From positions 603,810-667,809 of the forward strand of contig JAWKTI010000004.1 in NCBI GenBank assembly GCA_041399155.1: 64,000 bases of DNA. The letters run 5' to 3'. The notes below the pieces were generated by a model. That model was not told the origin of the DNA. It did not search any database and saw only the letters and a program-made list of their open reading frames with translations. Below, piece by piece: positions 50,958 through 60,663 of the stretch. This stretch comes from Zavarzinella sp. (GTDB lineage: Bacteria > Planctomycetota > Planctomycetia > Gemmatales > Gemmataceae). Each line of letters opens with the position of its first letter. The stretch's first letter is position 1. A program made the position numbers and the translations under genes.

Positions 50958-53508
50958 AATCACGCTCCCGCACCGGTGCTGGAGGCAGACCATCGCGCAC
51001 AAAAGGCAAGGCGTGCGGCTGCACGGTCTCCCGTTGCAAACCTTCCTGCAATGATTGTGCCGCATCAGTAAAAACCAGCACTCGTTCCCGTCCTCGGGAT
51101 GCAGAGACATAGAACTGTTCCGGCGTCGTGGCTCCCATAGATACCTGCGATTGCACCACCAGCACCTGATCAGCCGTTTTCCCCTGACTGGCATGGGACG
51201 TCAGCACATAACCCCAATCGAGATGCCCCCACTGAGCATCAATTTCCCAGCCATTCTGTAAGCGGATATCACCCTGCTCACTGAACCCAGCTATCTGATA
51301 CAACCCACCCCGATTCAGTCGATGTTTGCCATCTTTCGATTTGCCATTGTGGGTAATCCGAACCCAGTCTCCCACCGCAAAATTCCGTTGTTCTGGTCGA
51401 AAAACCGAGAATTTCCGGCTCTGCTGCACCGGTGTCTCCTTCCCATCAAGCAACCATTGACTGCCTGCTGGTCGACCAGGGGCATGCTGGTGATACTGAA
51501 TCATCCTTCCCGCTGAGTATTGCAACGGGTCCTGCTTCTCGGCTTCCGTCAAATGCACTGGTTTCCAGACCGTAAAACTCCGCTCTTCCCGCAACACCCC
51601 TTCCCGCTGCAACCGTTGCCGAATGGCCCTAGTGACTGCCTCCCCCTCCTGGTGCGTGGGAGAGACCACCAGCGTTTTCCGGCCCATCCGGATTGCCTGC
51701 AGATATTCCCCGGCCACCTGAGCATACCGTTCCGTGGGGTCATCAATCTCCCGCAGCCAGCCAAGATTCTGTAATTTTTGAAAGGCACCACCAATCCGGC
51801 CTTCCGCCAGATCCGCCACCAACTGCTTATAAGTCCCCCGCTGCCGTTGAATCTCCCGCACGGTGACCGTGGGCAAACCGGCTTCCTGTTCCAGCAAGGT
51901 CAGCAAATCCCCCCGCTCGACACTGCGGTGCTGTCGTTGATCCCCTGAGAAAATCACTCGAGCATCCAACTGCTCCGCCAGCCCGAATAGTGCCTCACTC
52001 TGGTTCAGCGACAACAAACCGGCCTCATCCACCCAAATAAATCCCCTTCGTGCCCTCTCCTGCAACTGGGAATTCTGCAAAAACATCGCCACCGTATCGG
52101 CTTCCGCAAAGCCTTCCTGCCGCAGAACATCCCGGCTTGCCTCCGCGGTGGGTGCCAACACCACTCCCTGCAAACCCGCCTGCTGCAAACCCTCGACCGC
52201 TTCCTGCATTAACGAAGTCTTGCCAGTGCCCGCAATCCCCCGAATCAACGTCACCCGATCTCGTGATTGCAGCACATGCTCGACCGCCTGTCGTTGATCC
52301 TGATTCAACCATTCCCGTTGAAAATGGTGTGATCCCGACTGGGCAGCCCGCATCGTTCCCCGTCCCGTTCGAGCGAAGCGGCTCACCCGTCCTTCCTGGG
52401 CCAGCACTTCCGGCGTGGTTGCCCATAACCGATCCCGGTGCTGGCGGGTCACTAATCCCCGTTCCCGCAACAAATTCCGAGCCTGTTCCGGCAGCAAACC
52501 GCCGATTCCCCGTCGTAAGGCCTGTGCCACGACCAGTTTTTCCGGTACCACGGCACGGGAGGTAAAACAATGCTGCCAGGCAAAGTCGATCCCCTCCTGC
52601 ACCTGCTTCCCACGGTCCACCCCGGTCACCTGCTGTAACTGCTGTAAACGTGCTTTTTCACCGTCATCCAGCCTCCCCTGCCAGTCTGCCCGCAATTCCG
52701 ACATCGTCAGTTGCTTATTTTTCGCTTCCCGTGTCTGGGCACCCAGTTCCGCCTTCCGTTCAGGATCGGTAATCCCTGCCTCCCGTGCCTTTTCCTCAAT
52801 CTGAGCAGTCCGGCGGGAGAATTTCTTCAACACCTCTTCCCCCATCCCCGCCACTTCCCATCCAGTGCGGGTGCGTTCCACGCCATAACCCAATCGCTGT
52901 ATTTCCTCCGCCAAGCGGGCATGAAAACCTGCCTCATAATAGCGGGCATCCCTTTTCAGCCCACGAAACTGACCCGCCTTCCAGCGGTTTTCTTCGCCAT
53001 CAAATGTGGCATTGAACACAAAAACATGACTGTGCAGGTGGGGATCCGGCACTCCCGCAACTGGTCTTGATGTAGTATGCACAAATTCCGCCCACACCAT
53101 ATTCCCTGTGGTGCGGTCCTGTTCCACTCCCCGCTGCCGAACACGGGTCTGCATCTCCCCTTCCGCTTCCTGCATCGTTTCCAGCACCGCACCCCGAAAT
53201 GCCTCGAGAATCCGCTCATCCTGAGTCAGACCATACAGTAACGACACTGATTTCGGGGCATTAAACGTCCAGTCGTAGCCAACAGTGCGGTCTCCCCGTG
53301 TGCGAACGGTCAATGGAGAACCATTGGGGGTCTGATTCTCGCACAACTGCTCAAAATCAGCCAGCTGCATCAACCCCATTAAACCGAGACGCTCCGCCCC
53401 CTTGCCGCCCCAGATACCGGGGCGCTCCTGGTCTTCCGACAGATAGTCCGAGCGGGAGAAATAGCTTTTGGCTGCCCCCGCATTCGCCTGCTGAGTAATC
53501 CGTAGCAT
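50944..53508 (-). CDS. MobF-family conjugative relaxase with helicase domain
   Basis: The 854-residue TrwC/TraI-like protein has an N-terminal relaxase domain with the early Tyr region (SYFSRSDYLSED), NAPKSVSLLYGL and the metal-binding HLHSH (157-161) of the HUH type. The helicase part has Walker A LIRGIAGTGKTSLM near 419-427, FIWVDEAGLLSL, and a late YVLTSHASQGKTADQVLVVQ motif of the RecD2/AAA_30 type. It nicks oriT, stays bound to the strand and unwinds it for transfer through the coupling protein. It diverges from the restriction operon across 161 bases, where oriT or promoters may lie. Confidence 0.93.
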   Translation of the reverse strand: MLRITQQANAGAAKSYFSRSDYLSEDQERPGIWGGKGAERLGLMGLMQLADFEQLCENQTPNGSPLTVRTRGDRTVGYDWTFNAPKSVSLLYGLTQDERILEAFRGAVLETMQEAEGEMQTRVRQRGVEQDRTTGNMVWAEFVHTTSRPVAGVPDPHLHSHVFVFNATFDGEENRWKAGQFRGLKRDARYYEAGFHARLAEEIQRLGYGVERTRTGWEVAGMGEEVLKKFSRRTAQIEEKAREAGITDPERKAELGAQTREAKNKQLTMSELRADWQGRLDDGEKARLQQLQQVTGVDRGKQVQEGIDFAWQHCFTSRAVVPEKLVVAQALRRGIGGLLPEQARNLLRERGLVTRQHRDRLWATTPEVLAQEGRVSRFARTGRGTMRAAQSGSHHFQREWLNQDQRQAVEHVLQSRDRVTLIRGIAGTGKTSLMQEAVEGLQQAGLQGVVLAPTAEASRDVLRQEGFAEADTVAMFLQNSQLQERARRGFIWVDEAGLLSLNQSEALFGLAEQLDARVIFSGDQRQHRSVERGDLLTLLEQEAGLPTVTVREIQRQRGTYKQLVADLAEGRIGGAFQKLQNLGWLREIDDPTERYAQVAGEYLQAIRMGRKTLVVSPTHQEGEAVTRAIRQRLQREGVLREERSFTVWKPVHLTEAEKQDPLQYSAGRMIQYHQHAPGRPAGSQWLLDGKETPVQQSRKFSVFRPEQRNFAVGDWVRITHNGKSKDGKHRLNRGGLYQIAGFSEQGDIRLQNGWEIDAQWGHLDWGYVLTSHASQGKTADQVLVVQSQVSMGATTPEQFYVSASRGRERVLVFTDAAQSLQEGLQRETVQPHALPFVRDGLPPAPVRERDYDRV

Positions 53509-53669
53509 GCGGCATTATACCGCTGGTCAAATGGACGTGGAAAGCTTTCCATAGCCGCGCCACCATATCGAAACGGCACTTGATCGGGAAATTACCTACT
53601 GACATTGAAATCTGTTGGCAATTCGTAAAGAATCTGTGAAAATAGCCTCCTCTGTTAAGGATTCGCTCG
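53509..53669. promoter_or_regulatory. Divergent promoter region between relaxase and restriction operon
   Basis: 161 bases separate the outward-facing genes. Promoters for both, and possibly oriT, belong here. No exact promoter elements or inverted repeats strong enough to name were seen. Confidence 0.35.
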
Positions 53670-56600
53670 ATGAGTAAACGATTTTTTGAAGGCCCGATTC
53701 TCAATTCTCCCTATTCATGCCCCACCGAACATTGGGAACTGGATGAAAGCGGACAACCGACGGAAAAAGTGATTGCTACCCGTCGGCAAGCTAAGTTTGT
53801 CTCGCCGATTCCCAAACCCAGAAAACGCAGCAAAGTTACCCAGAAAGAACTGGAGTTTGGTGTTACTGCAGAATTAAGCAGCAACGACCAGCAATACCGT
53901 CTGGATCAGCAAATCAATTCAGTTCGGCATCTGGTATCCCAATGGCGGGCACTCCCTAATCCGGGAGACTGGAAAGTCACTCCGATTACTCAGCAATTAC
54001 TTCAACATTGGCGACATGCCGATTCACTGCTTGTCAGGCCATTTTTCTGTCAGGTGGAAGCGGTCGAAACGATCATCTGGCTGACGGAAGTTGCCCCAAA
54101 AATCGCTGCGGGGAAAAAGATTCTCGCCGATCTCGAAGAGATCAATCTGGCGCACAACCCCGAACTATTCCGAATTTGCTTGAAACTGGCCACGGGTGCA
54201 GGCAAAACCACGGTCATGGCGATGCTGATCGCCTGGCAGACACTCAATGCAGCCAAACAGCCCGGTTCCAAGACCTTTACCGATGCCTTTCTGCTGGTGG
54301 CACCCGGCTTAACGATTCGAGACCGGTTACGTGTCTTATTACCCAACGATGCGGACAGTTATTACCGAGAACGGGGCATTGTACCTGCGGGGATGCTGCA
54401 GGAGATGCAGCGGGCAAAAGTGGTGATTACCAATTACCATGCCTTCAAATTACGGGAACGCAGTGATGTTTCCAAAGGCACACGCGGTACTCTGGAAGGC
54501 TGGCGTGGTGAAAAACTGGATACCCTGGAAACCCCCGGCCAGATGATGCAGCGGGTGATGCCCGAATTAATGAATGCCAAGCAGGTTCTGGTGTTGAATG
54601 ATGAAGCCCACCACTGTTATCGGGAAAAGCCCAAAGAGGATGATGAAGAGGATTTGAAAGGGGATGACCGCAAAGAAGCGGAAAAGAACAATGAAGCGGC
54701 TCGACTCTGGATTTCCGGCCTTGAAATGGTGCAAAAGCACCTGAAAGGTGGGGTAAAAGTGGTCGACCTCTCCGCCACCCCATTTTTCCTGCGGGGAAGT
54801 GGCTATGCAGAAGGGACAATCTTCCCCTGGACGGTCAGCGACTTTTCGCTGATGGATGCAATTGAAAGTGGGATTGTGAAACTCCCTCGAGTACCGGTGG
54901 CAGACAACATTCCGGGTGCGGAAATGCCCATGTACCGCAACATCTGGGAGCATGTGGGCAAGGAAATGCCCAAAAAAGGCCGAGGGAAAGGGGGGAACCT
55001 GGATCCCGAGCAACTACCCACCCGCCTGAAAACAGCATTGGATGCCCTTTACGGCCATTACGAAAAAGTATTTCGCCAGTGGGATGATGCCAAGCGGCCT
55101 ATCCCACCCTGTTTTATTATCGTCTGCCAGAATACTGCGATTTCCAAGCTGATCTTCGACTATGTTTCCGGCTACCACCGCGAAGATGAAGACGGCAATA
55201 CCCAATTCAAACCAGGTAAACTGGAACTATTCCGCAACTTCGATGAGTATGGCAACCCTATTGCACGCCCAAAAACCCTGCTGATCGATAGTGAGCAGTT
55301 AGAATCGGGCGAAGCCCTGGACAGCAATTTTCGCAAGATGGCAGTGAATGAAATCGAACGATTTAAGAATGAGCTTATCGAACGCACTGGCGATGTCCGT
55401 GCGGGCGACAATATTAGCGAACAGCAGTTACTGCGCGAAGTAATGAACACGGTGGGCAAGCCGAACACCCTGGGTAGTTCCATCCGTTGCGTGGTATCGG
55501 TGTCGATGTTGACGGAAGGTTGGGATGCCAACAATGTTACCCACATTCTGGGCGTGCGGGCATTTGGTACTCAACTCCTCTGCGAACAGGTCATTGGCCG
55601 GGCTTTACGGCGGGCATCCTACCAATTGAACGAGGAAGGCTTATTCGATGTCGAATATGCGGATGTGTTTGGCGTGCCATTCGATTTTACTGCAGAACCT
55701 GCCTACGCTCCTGTCACGGTTCCACCGCTGATCACGTCTGTCAAAGCAGTGCGGCCCGAGCGGGATCATCTGGAAATCCGTTATCCCCGAGTGGGTGGCT
55801 ACCGTGTGGAACTACCCGAAGAACGCCTGGAGGCAACATTCACCCCTGATTCGGTATTGGAACTGACCCCTGCCCTGATTGGTGCCTCATCAACCATCAA
55901 TTCCGGCATCGTGGGGGAATCCGCTGATATGAACTTAAAACACACGGAAGAACGTCGACTCTCTTCCGTGATTTTTGAATTAACCAGCCGCCTGATTGAC
56001 ACTCATTGGAAAGACCCCGGTGGGGAACCGAAATTACATCTGTTCGGGCAGCTAAAGCGAATCGTGAAACAATGGCTGGATCATTATCTGGTTTGCGCGG
56101 GCAATACCTATCCTGCCCAGTTGCTCTATCGCGAATTGACCGATATGGCCTGTAATCGGATTACCGCAGCGATCACTGCGAGATTTATCGGTGATTCCCC
56201 CGTTCGGGCCATCATCGATCCATACAACTCCAGTGGTTCCACGGCCCATGTGCGGTTCAGCACCTCACGCGATAGCCTCTGGCAGCCCGATTCCCGCAAA
56301 TGTCATCTCAACTGGATTGTGCTGGAAAGCGATTGGGAAGCAGAACTGTGCCGGATTGTCGAACTGCACCCCCGTGTCTTGTCCTATGTCAAAAACTATA
56401 ATCTGGGCTTCGAGGTGCCTTACCAGTATGGTTCGGTTACGAAGAACTACCGCCCTGACTTCATTGTGCACCTGGACGATGGCCGGGGCCAGAGTGATCC
56501 GCTGCAATTAATCGTGGAAATCAAAGGATTTCGCGGAGAAGACGCCAAGGACAAAAAACTGACGATGGAGAACTACTGGATTCCTGGGGTGAACCGAATG

Positions 56601-56732
56601 GGCACCTTTGGTCGTTGGGCCTTTGCAGAACTCACGCAGATCTACGAAATTGAAAGTGGTTTTCAGAAGAAATTAGCACAGGAAATCGACCGCATGTTCG
56701 TTTCCGCACTGTCCCATGGGAAGGAGAACTAA
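53670..56732 (+). CDS. Type III-like restriction helicase-endonuclease (BPTD_3080-like)
   Basis: The 1020-residue SF2 helicase has Walker A KLATGAGKTTVMA (about 172-184), the DEAH motif VLNDEAHHCY near 311, LSATPFFLRGSG, motif VI EQVIGRALRRA near 640, and a C-terminal PD-(D/E)XK nuclease with YRPDFIVHLDDG and LIVEIKGF (about 926-952). This order matches type III Res subunits and the BPTD_3080 restriction family. It would translocate on and cut unmodified DNA. Its stop lies 2 bases before the methyltransferase ATG, and the Shine-Dalgarno AAGGAG for that gene is inside its last codons. Confidence 0.9.
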   Translation: MSKRFFEGPILNSPYSCPTEHWELDESGQPTEKVIATRRQAKFVSPIPKPRKRSKVTQKELEFGVTAELSSNDQQYRLDQQINSVRHLVSQWRALPNPGDWKVTPITQQLLQHWRHADSLLVRPFFCQVEAVETIIWLTEVAPKIAAGKKILADLEEINLAHNPELFRICLKLATGAGKTTVMAMLIAWQTLNAAKQPGSKTFTDAFLLVAPGLTIRDRLRVLLPNDADSYYRERGIVPAGMLQEMQRAKVVITNYHAFKLRERSDVSKGTRGTLEGWRGEKLDTLETPGQMMQRVMPELMNAKQVLVLNDEAHHCYREKPKEDDEEDLKGDDRKEAEKNNEAARLWISGLEMVQKHLKGGVKVVDLSATPFFLRGSGYAEGTIFPWTVSDFSLMDAIESGIVKLPRVPVADNIPGAEMPMYRNIWEHVGKEMPKKGRGKGGNLDPEQLPTRLKTALDALYGHYEKVFRQWDDAKRPIPPCFIIVCQNTAISKLIFDYVSGYHREDEDGNTQFKPGKLELFRNFDEYGNPIARPKTLLIDSEQLESGEALDSNFRKMAVNEIERFKNELIERTGDVRAGDNISEQQLLREVMNTVGKPNTLGSSIRCVVSVSMLTEGWDANNVTHILGVRAFGTQLLCEQVIGRALRRASYQLNEEGLFDVEYADVFGVPFDFTAEPAYAPVTVPPLITSVKAVRPERDHLEIRYPRVGGYRVELPEERLEATFTPDSVLELTPALIGASSTINSGIVGESADMNLKHTEERRLSSVIFELTSRLIDTHWKDPGGEPKLHLFGQLKRIVKQWLDHYLVCAGNTYPAQLLYRELTDMACNRITAAITARFIGDSPVRAIIDPYNSSGSTAHVRFSTSRDSLWQPDSRKCHLNWIVLESDWEAELCRIVELHPRVLSYVKNYNLGFEVPYQYGSVTKNYRPDFIVHLDDGRGQSDPLQLIVEIKGFRGEDAKDKKLTMENYWIPGVNRMGTFGRWAFAELTQIYEIESGFQKKLAQEIDRMFVSALSHGKEN

Positions 56733-56734
56733 CG

Positions 56735-59575
56735 ATGGCCAAGAAAAAACCCACAAGCAAAAAGACCATTGAAACCCTCACTCATGCAGATGCCGACCGG
56801 ACCAACATCCCAACGGCGGAATACGAAACCCTGCTGCCACCCGAACTGGCTCAGCCCAAAACGGTGCGTTATCCCCGCAATACCGATCTCGATCCGCAAC
56901 TGGTCTGGCGGGGCAAGGATACCCAGGACTGGACCGATCTGGTCGTGCACGCACCTCCGATCTACATTCAGGAAAAAGTCCACCCGAAAGTGCTGATCGA
57001 TGACCTGATGGCTGGTTCCAGCAGTGAACCAATCGGAGATGGCACTTTTCAGGGTGATCTCTTTGCAGACTTCAACGGAATCCCAGAAGGTGCAGAGAAA
57101 ACTGAATTTTACCAGCATGATGGCCATTGGACGAACCGGATGATTCTGGGAGATTCTCTGCAGGTGATGGCCAGCCTGGCCGAAAGAGAAGGGCTGCGTG
57201 GGAAAGTGCAGTGCATTTATTTTGATCCCCCCTACGGCATCAAGTTCAACAGTAACTTTCAGTGGAGCACCACAAGCCGAGATGTGAAGGATGGCAACCG
57301 CGACCATCTCACTCGGGAGCCAGAACAGGTCAAAGCGTTCCGTGATACCTGGCGTGACGGCATCCATAGTTACCTCACTTATCTCCGCGACCGCCTGACC
57401 GTCGCCCGCGATCTCCTCACTGAATCGGGCAGTATCTTCGTGCAGATAGGGGATGAGAATGTGCATCGAGTGCGGGCGGTGATGGATGAGGTGTTTGGCC
57501 CGACGAATCTCTGCTCAGTTATTTCGTTCCGGAAGACCGGTGGCCAATCTTCCACTACTCTCGCGTCCGTTGCTGACTATGTTCTCTGGTACGCAAAGTC
57601 CGCGGAACACGTCAAATATCGTCAGCCATATCGAGACAAGACCGGTGAGGATCGCCCGTCGATTTATCGAATGATCGAGGAAGGTCCCGCAGGTGTCCGA
57701 CGAAAAATGACGCGGGAAGAGCAAGAAGCGAAGTCAATTGACGAAAGCCTCTCGATTTTCGCCCCCGATACTTTGATTTCATTAGGAGCTACTCCGCTTG
57801 GTTCAAGCGCAAGGACTTTCGAGTGCAAGCAATTCCATCCCGGTTCGAACCAGCATTGGAAGACCACCTCGGCGGGACTTGATCGACTCGAAAAATCGCG
57901 ACGATTGATCAATGTCAGTACAAGCCTGTACTACGTGCGAAAACTGAACGACTTTCCCGTCGCTCCAATGGACAACCTGTGGCAAGACACGAGTGCTGGC
58001 GGTTATTCCGACGAGAAACTTTACGTTGTTCAAACCAATCGAAAGATTGTACAGCGTTGCCTCCTCATGGCCTCCGACCCCGGCGACCTGGTGCTCGATC
58101 CCACCTGCGGTTCGGGCACCACCGCTTATGTCGCAGAGCAGTGGGGCCGTCGCTGGATCACCATTGATACCAGTCGTGTCGCTTTGGCACTGGCCCGTGC
58201 ACGGATCATGGGTGGTCGTTATCCCTATTACCTTTTGGCAGATACTCCCGAAGGGCAATCAAAAGAAGCGGAAGTGACCCAAAAACCGGTATCTTCCCAG
58301 CCCACCAGCGGCAGTATACGTCGAGGATTTGTCTATGAACGGGTTCCACACATCACACTGAAGAGTATCGCCAATAACACCGAAATCGATGTCATCTGGC
58401 AGCAATTTGAAGACCAGTTACTTCCCCTACGGGAGCAATTGAGCAAACTGCTGCCCGCGAAATGGCTCGCTGATTATCGCAAAAAGCAGAAATATGATGT
58501 GGACGTTCCTGCCGAGATTCAGGAATGGGAAATCCCCCGCGACCTACCCACCGACTGGTCAGAGAAAGCAAAACCACTCCATGCAGAGTTCTGGAAACTG
58601 CGAATTGCCCGCCAAAAGGCGATTGATGCCAGTATCGCTGCCCGTGCCGAATTCGAATACCTTTACGACAAGCCTTATGAAGACAAGAAAAAAGTCCGGG
58701 TGGCAGGTCCGTTTACTGTGGAAAGCCTCAGCCCTCACCGCACGTTGGGTGTTGATGAGCATGGCGAACTGATTGATAGCGCCCAGGGGATGGTTGCTGC
58801 TGAGAAGCAGGATTTCGCCGCGATGATTCTGGATAACCTTCGCACCGCTGGTGTGCAGCAAGCCCACAAAGAGGGCCGGATTCAGTTCGATTCGCTGACC
58901 CTCTGGCCAGGCAGACTGGTCTGTGCGGAAGGACGCTATCTGGAAGGGGAAACCAGCAAACGTGCTGCCATCCTGATTGGTCCAGAATTTGGCACGGTTC
59001 GACGGCAGGACCTGGTGGAAGCTGCCCGGGAAGCAGCTGATGCGGGATTTGACGTGCTGATCTGCTGTGCATTCAATTATGAAGCGATTACCACAGAATT
59101 TAATAAACTGGGCCGCTTGCCCGTTTTGAAAGCCCGCATGAATGCCGATCTGCATATGTCGGAAGAGTTAAAGAACACTGGCAAAGGGAATCTGTTTGTG
59201 ATCTTTGGGGAACCGGATGTGGAATTGCTCTATCCCGATAAGGAAAATATCCAGGTGCAGGTCAACGGCGTGGATGTCTTTAAGCCACAAACAGGCGAGG
59301 TGATTAGCAGCAATACCGATGAGATTGCCTGCTGGTTTGTCGATTCCAATTACAACGGCGAGAGCTTCTTTGTACGTCAGGCCTATTTTCTGGGTGCCAA
59401 CGACCCGTACAAGAGCCTGAAAACCACCCTGAAGGCGGAGATCGATGCTGCGGCCTGGGAAACACTGCACAGTGCCACTTCCCGCCCCTTTCCCCGCCCC
59501 GCTACCGGCAGGATTGCTGTGAAAGTAATTAACCATCTGGGTGATGAAGTATTAAAGGTTTTTGAGGTGAAGTAA
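56735..59575 (+). CDS. Beta-class adenine-specific DNA methyltransferase (type III Mod-like)
   Basis: The 946-residue protein has motif IV DPPYGIKF (about 164-171) ahead of motif I LDPTCGSGTTAYVAEQWG (about 452-469), the order of beta-group N6-adenine methyltransferases of type III Mod proteins. The region between (about 250-430) differs from neighbours in codon feel and includes the target-recognition part. A long C-terminal region (about 560-946) is not a standard methyltransferase domain. It protects self DNA from the neighbouring restriction enzyme. Overlap-like spacing and shared strand make one operon. The target sequence cannot be predicted. Confidence 0.92.
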   Translation: MAKKKPTSKKTIETLTHADADRTNIPTAEYETLLPPELAQPKTVRYPRNTDLDPQLVWRGKDTQDWTDLVVHAPPIYIQEKVHPKVLIDDLMAGSSSEPIGDGTFQGDLFADFNGIPEGAEKTEFYQHDGHWTNRMILGDSLQVMASLAEREGLRGKVQCIYFDPPYGIKFNSNFQWSTTSRDVKDGNRDHLTREPEQVKAFRDTWRDGIHSYLTYLRDRLTVARDLLTESGSIFVQIGDENVHRVRAVMDEVFGPTNLCSVISFRKTGGQSSTTLASVADYVLWYAKSAEHVKYRQPYRDKTGEDRPSIYRMIEEGPAGVRRKMTREEQEAKSIDESLSIFAPDTLISLGATPLGSSARTFECKQFHPGSNQHWKTTSAGLDRLEKSRRLINVSTSLYYVRKLNDFPVAPMDNLWQDTSAGGYSDEKLYVVQTNRKIVQRCLLMASDPGDLVLDPTCGSGTTAYVAEQWGRRWITIDTSRVALALARARIMGGRYPYYLLADTPEGQSKEAEVTQKPVSSQPTSGSIRRGFVYERVPHITLKSIANNTEIDVIWQQFEDQLLPLREQLSKLLPAKWLADYRKKQKYDVDVPAEIQEWEIPRDLPTDWSEKAKPLHAEFWKLRIARQKAIDASIAARAEFEYLYDKPYEDKKKVRVAGPFTVESLSPHRTLGVDEHGELIDSAQGMVAAEKQDFAAMILDNLRTAGVQQAHKEGRIQFDSLTLWPGRLVCAEGRYLEGETSKRAAILIGPEFGTVRRQDLVEAAREAADAGFDVLICCAFNYEAITTEFNKLGRLPVLKARMNADLHMSEELKNTGKGNLFVIFGEPDVELLYPDKENIQVQVNGVDVFKPQTGEVISSNTDEIACWFVDSNYNGESFFVRQAYFLGANDPYKSLKTTLKAEIDAAAWETLHSATSRPFPRPATGRIAVKVINHLGDEVLKVFEVK

Positions 59576-59583
59576 CAAGACCG

Positions 59584-60186
59584 ATGAAACAGAAGGCCCA
59601 TCCACGCTATGCGGAAATTAAGCGTTGGATGCTCGAACGAATCTCGCAGCAAGTTTCTCTCGAAGGGGAATTTTTTCGCACCGCTGGTCCAAGCTATACT
59701 TCTGCTAAACAGATTGTTGCAGGGGTTGGTGGCTTGAAGAGTGCAGGTCGCTGGCACCCCTATGGCGTGCTGAAAATCGTTTATTTGAGTGATGAACCAG
59801 AAACCTCGCTCCAGGAAGCAAATGAGCATTTTCGTTATTATCAGCTCCCTCTGAAGAAAGGTTATCCCAAAGTAACCGTGATAGTAGTGGTGAAGTTGAC
59901 ACAGGTGCTTGATCTCACTGATCCCACTGTTTCAGAGACGTTGCCGATCCCATTGGAACAGGTGATGACGGAAGACTGGCGGGCAATTGTTGCCCAGAAA
60001 GCAGAATCTGCTGGCCAGGCAATTGGCCGAGCAGCCCACCAGATAGGACTGCAAGGCCTGCTGGTTCCTTCAAAACCGTGTCCCAAGTCGAAGAATCTAC
60101 TGGTTTTCCCAAAAAATCTCCACTCATTGCTGCAAATCGAAGTGCAGAATCCGGAAGAACTTGAACTACTTGGAAAAAACAGTTAA
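59584..60186 (+). CDS. RES-domain toxin (NAD-degrading family)
   Basis: The 200-residue RES protein shows GEFFRTAGPSYTSAKQ, a GLKSAGRWHPYG block (GGRWN-like), IVYLSDEPETSLQEANEHF (key Tyr/Ser and Glu) and LQGLLVPSKP, which lines up with the family PSA motif. RES toxins (ParT/MbcT type) break down or phosphorolyse NAD+. It begins 8 bases after the methyltransferase stop and precedes an Xre/MbcA-like antitoxin. Toxin before antitoxin is the less common order. Such pairs are mostly free-standing; here it is built into a restriction operon. Confidence 0.83.
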   Translation: MKQKAHPRYAEIKRWMLERISQQVSLEGEFFRTAGPSYTSAKQIVAGVGGLKSAGRWHPYGVLKIVYLSDEPETSLQEANEHFRYYQLPLKKGYPKVTVIVVVKLTQVLDLTDPTVSETLPIPLEQVMTEDWRAIVAQKAESAGQAIGRAAHQIGLQGLLVPSKPCPKSKNLLVFPKNLHSLLQIEVQNPEELELLGKNS

Positions 60187-60222
60187 AATAAGAATATGCA
60201 AATTTGCATGTTGGAGTTTCCC

Positions 60223-60636
60223 ATGTCATTGAAGACGAAGCCAACCGCACGAAAGGCATCAGCGAAAAAGCCGAATTCATCGTCAGGCAAAAAACCAGTC
60301 CTCAAGCAGCGGTCGGGAAGGTGGATTCAAGCCGTTCGCCTGAACGCAGGTTTTACTCAACACGATTTTTCGCTGGTCACTGGTTATGCGGTACGTTCGA
60401 TTGCAGGTTGGGAAGCTGGAAAACCGCTCAGTGCTTCTGCCAAGTTGAAAATGCAGGAAATGAAGCGATTAGTGGATGCCTTGTTGCAGATTTTGCCTGC
60501 CGACCAGTTAAAAAACTGGTTAAAGCAGCCCAACACCGCTTTCGAGGGTCGCACCCCAATGGATGTGATGGAAAATGGTGAATCCGACCGTCTCTGGCAG
60601 ATGATTCATGAGATTGATGCCAATGTTGCCAATTAA
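60223..60636 (+). CDS. Xre/MbcA/ParS-type antitoxin
   Basis: The 137-residue protein starts at ATG 60223, with GGAG upstream. A basic low-complexity N terminus is followed by an Xre-like helix-turn-helix (RLNAGFTQHDFSLVTGYAVR, SIAGWEAGKPLS). The DUF2384-type C terminus (WLKQPNTAFEGRTPMDVM and a helix) plugs the RES active site in solved pairs. It is encoded 36 bases after the RES gene and probably represses the operon too. Function by family; the pair fit is well supported by context. Confidence 0.83.
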   Translation: MSLKTKPTARKASAKKPNSSSGKKPVLKQRSGRWIQAVRLNAGFTQHDFSLVTGYAVRSIAGWEAGKPLSASAKLKMQEMKRLVDALLQILPADQLKNWLKQPNTAFEGRTPMDVMENGESDRLWQMIHEIDANVAN

Positions 60637-60663
60637 CCACGACCAATCGGAGCAGGCCCACTG

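Noticed and set aside
52025..52570. Frames on both strands inside the relaxase gene
   Set aside because: Out-of-frame readings of the helicase domain coding sequence.
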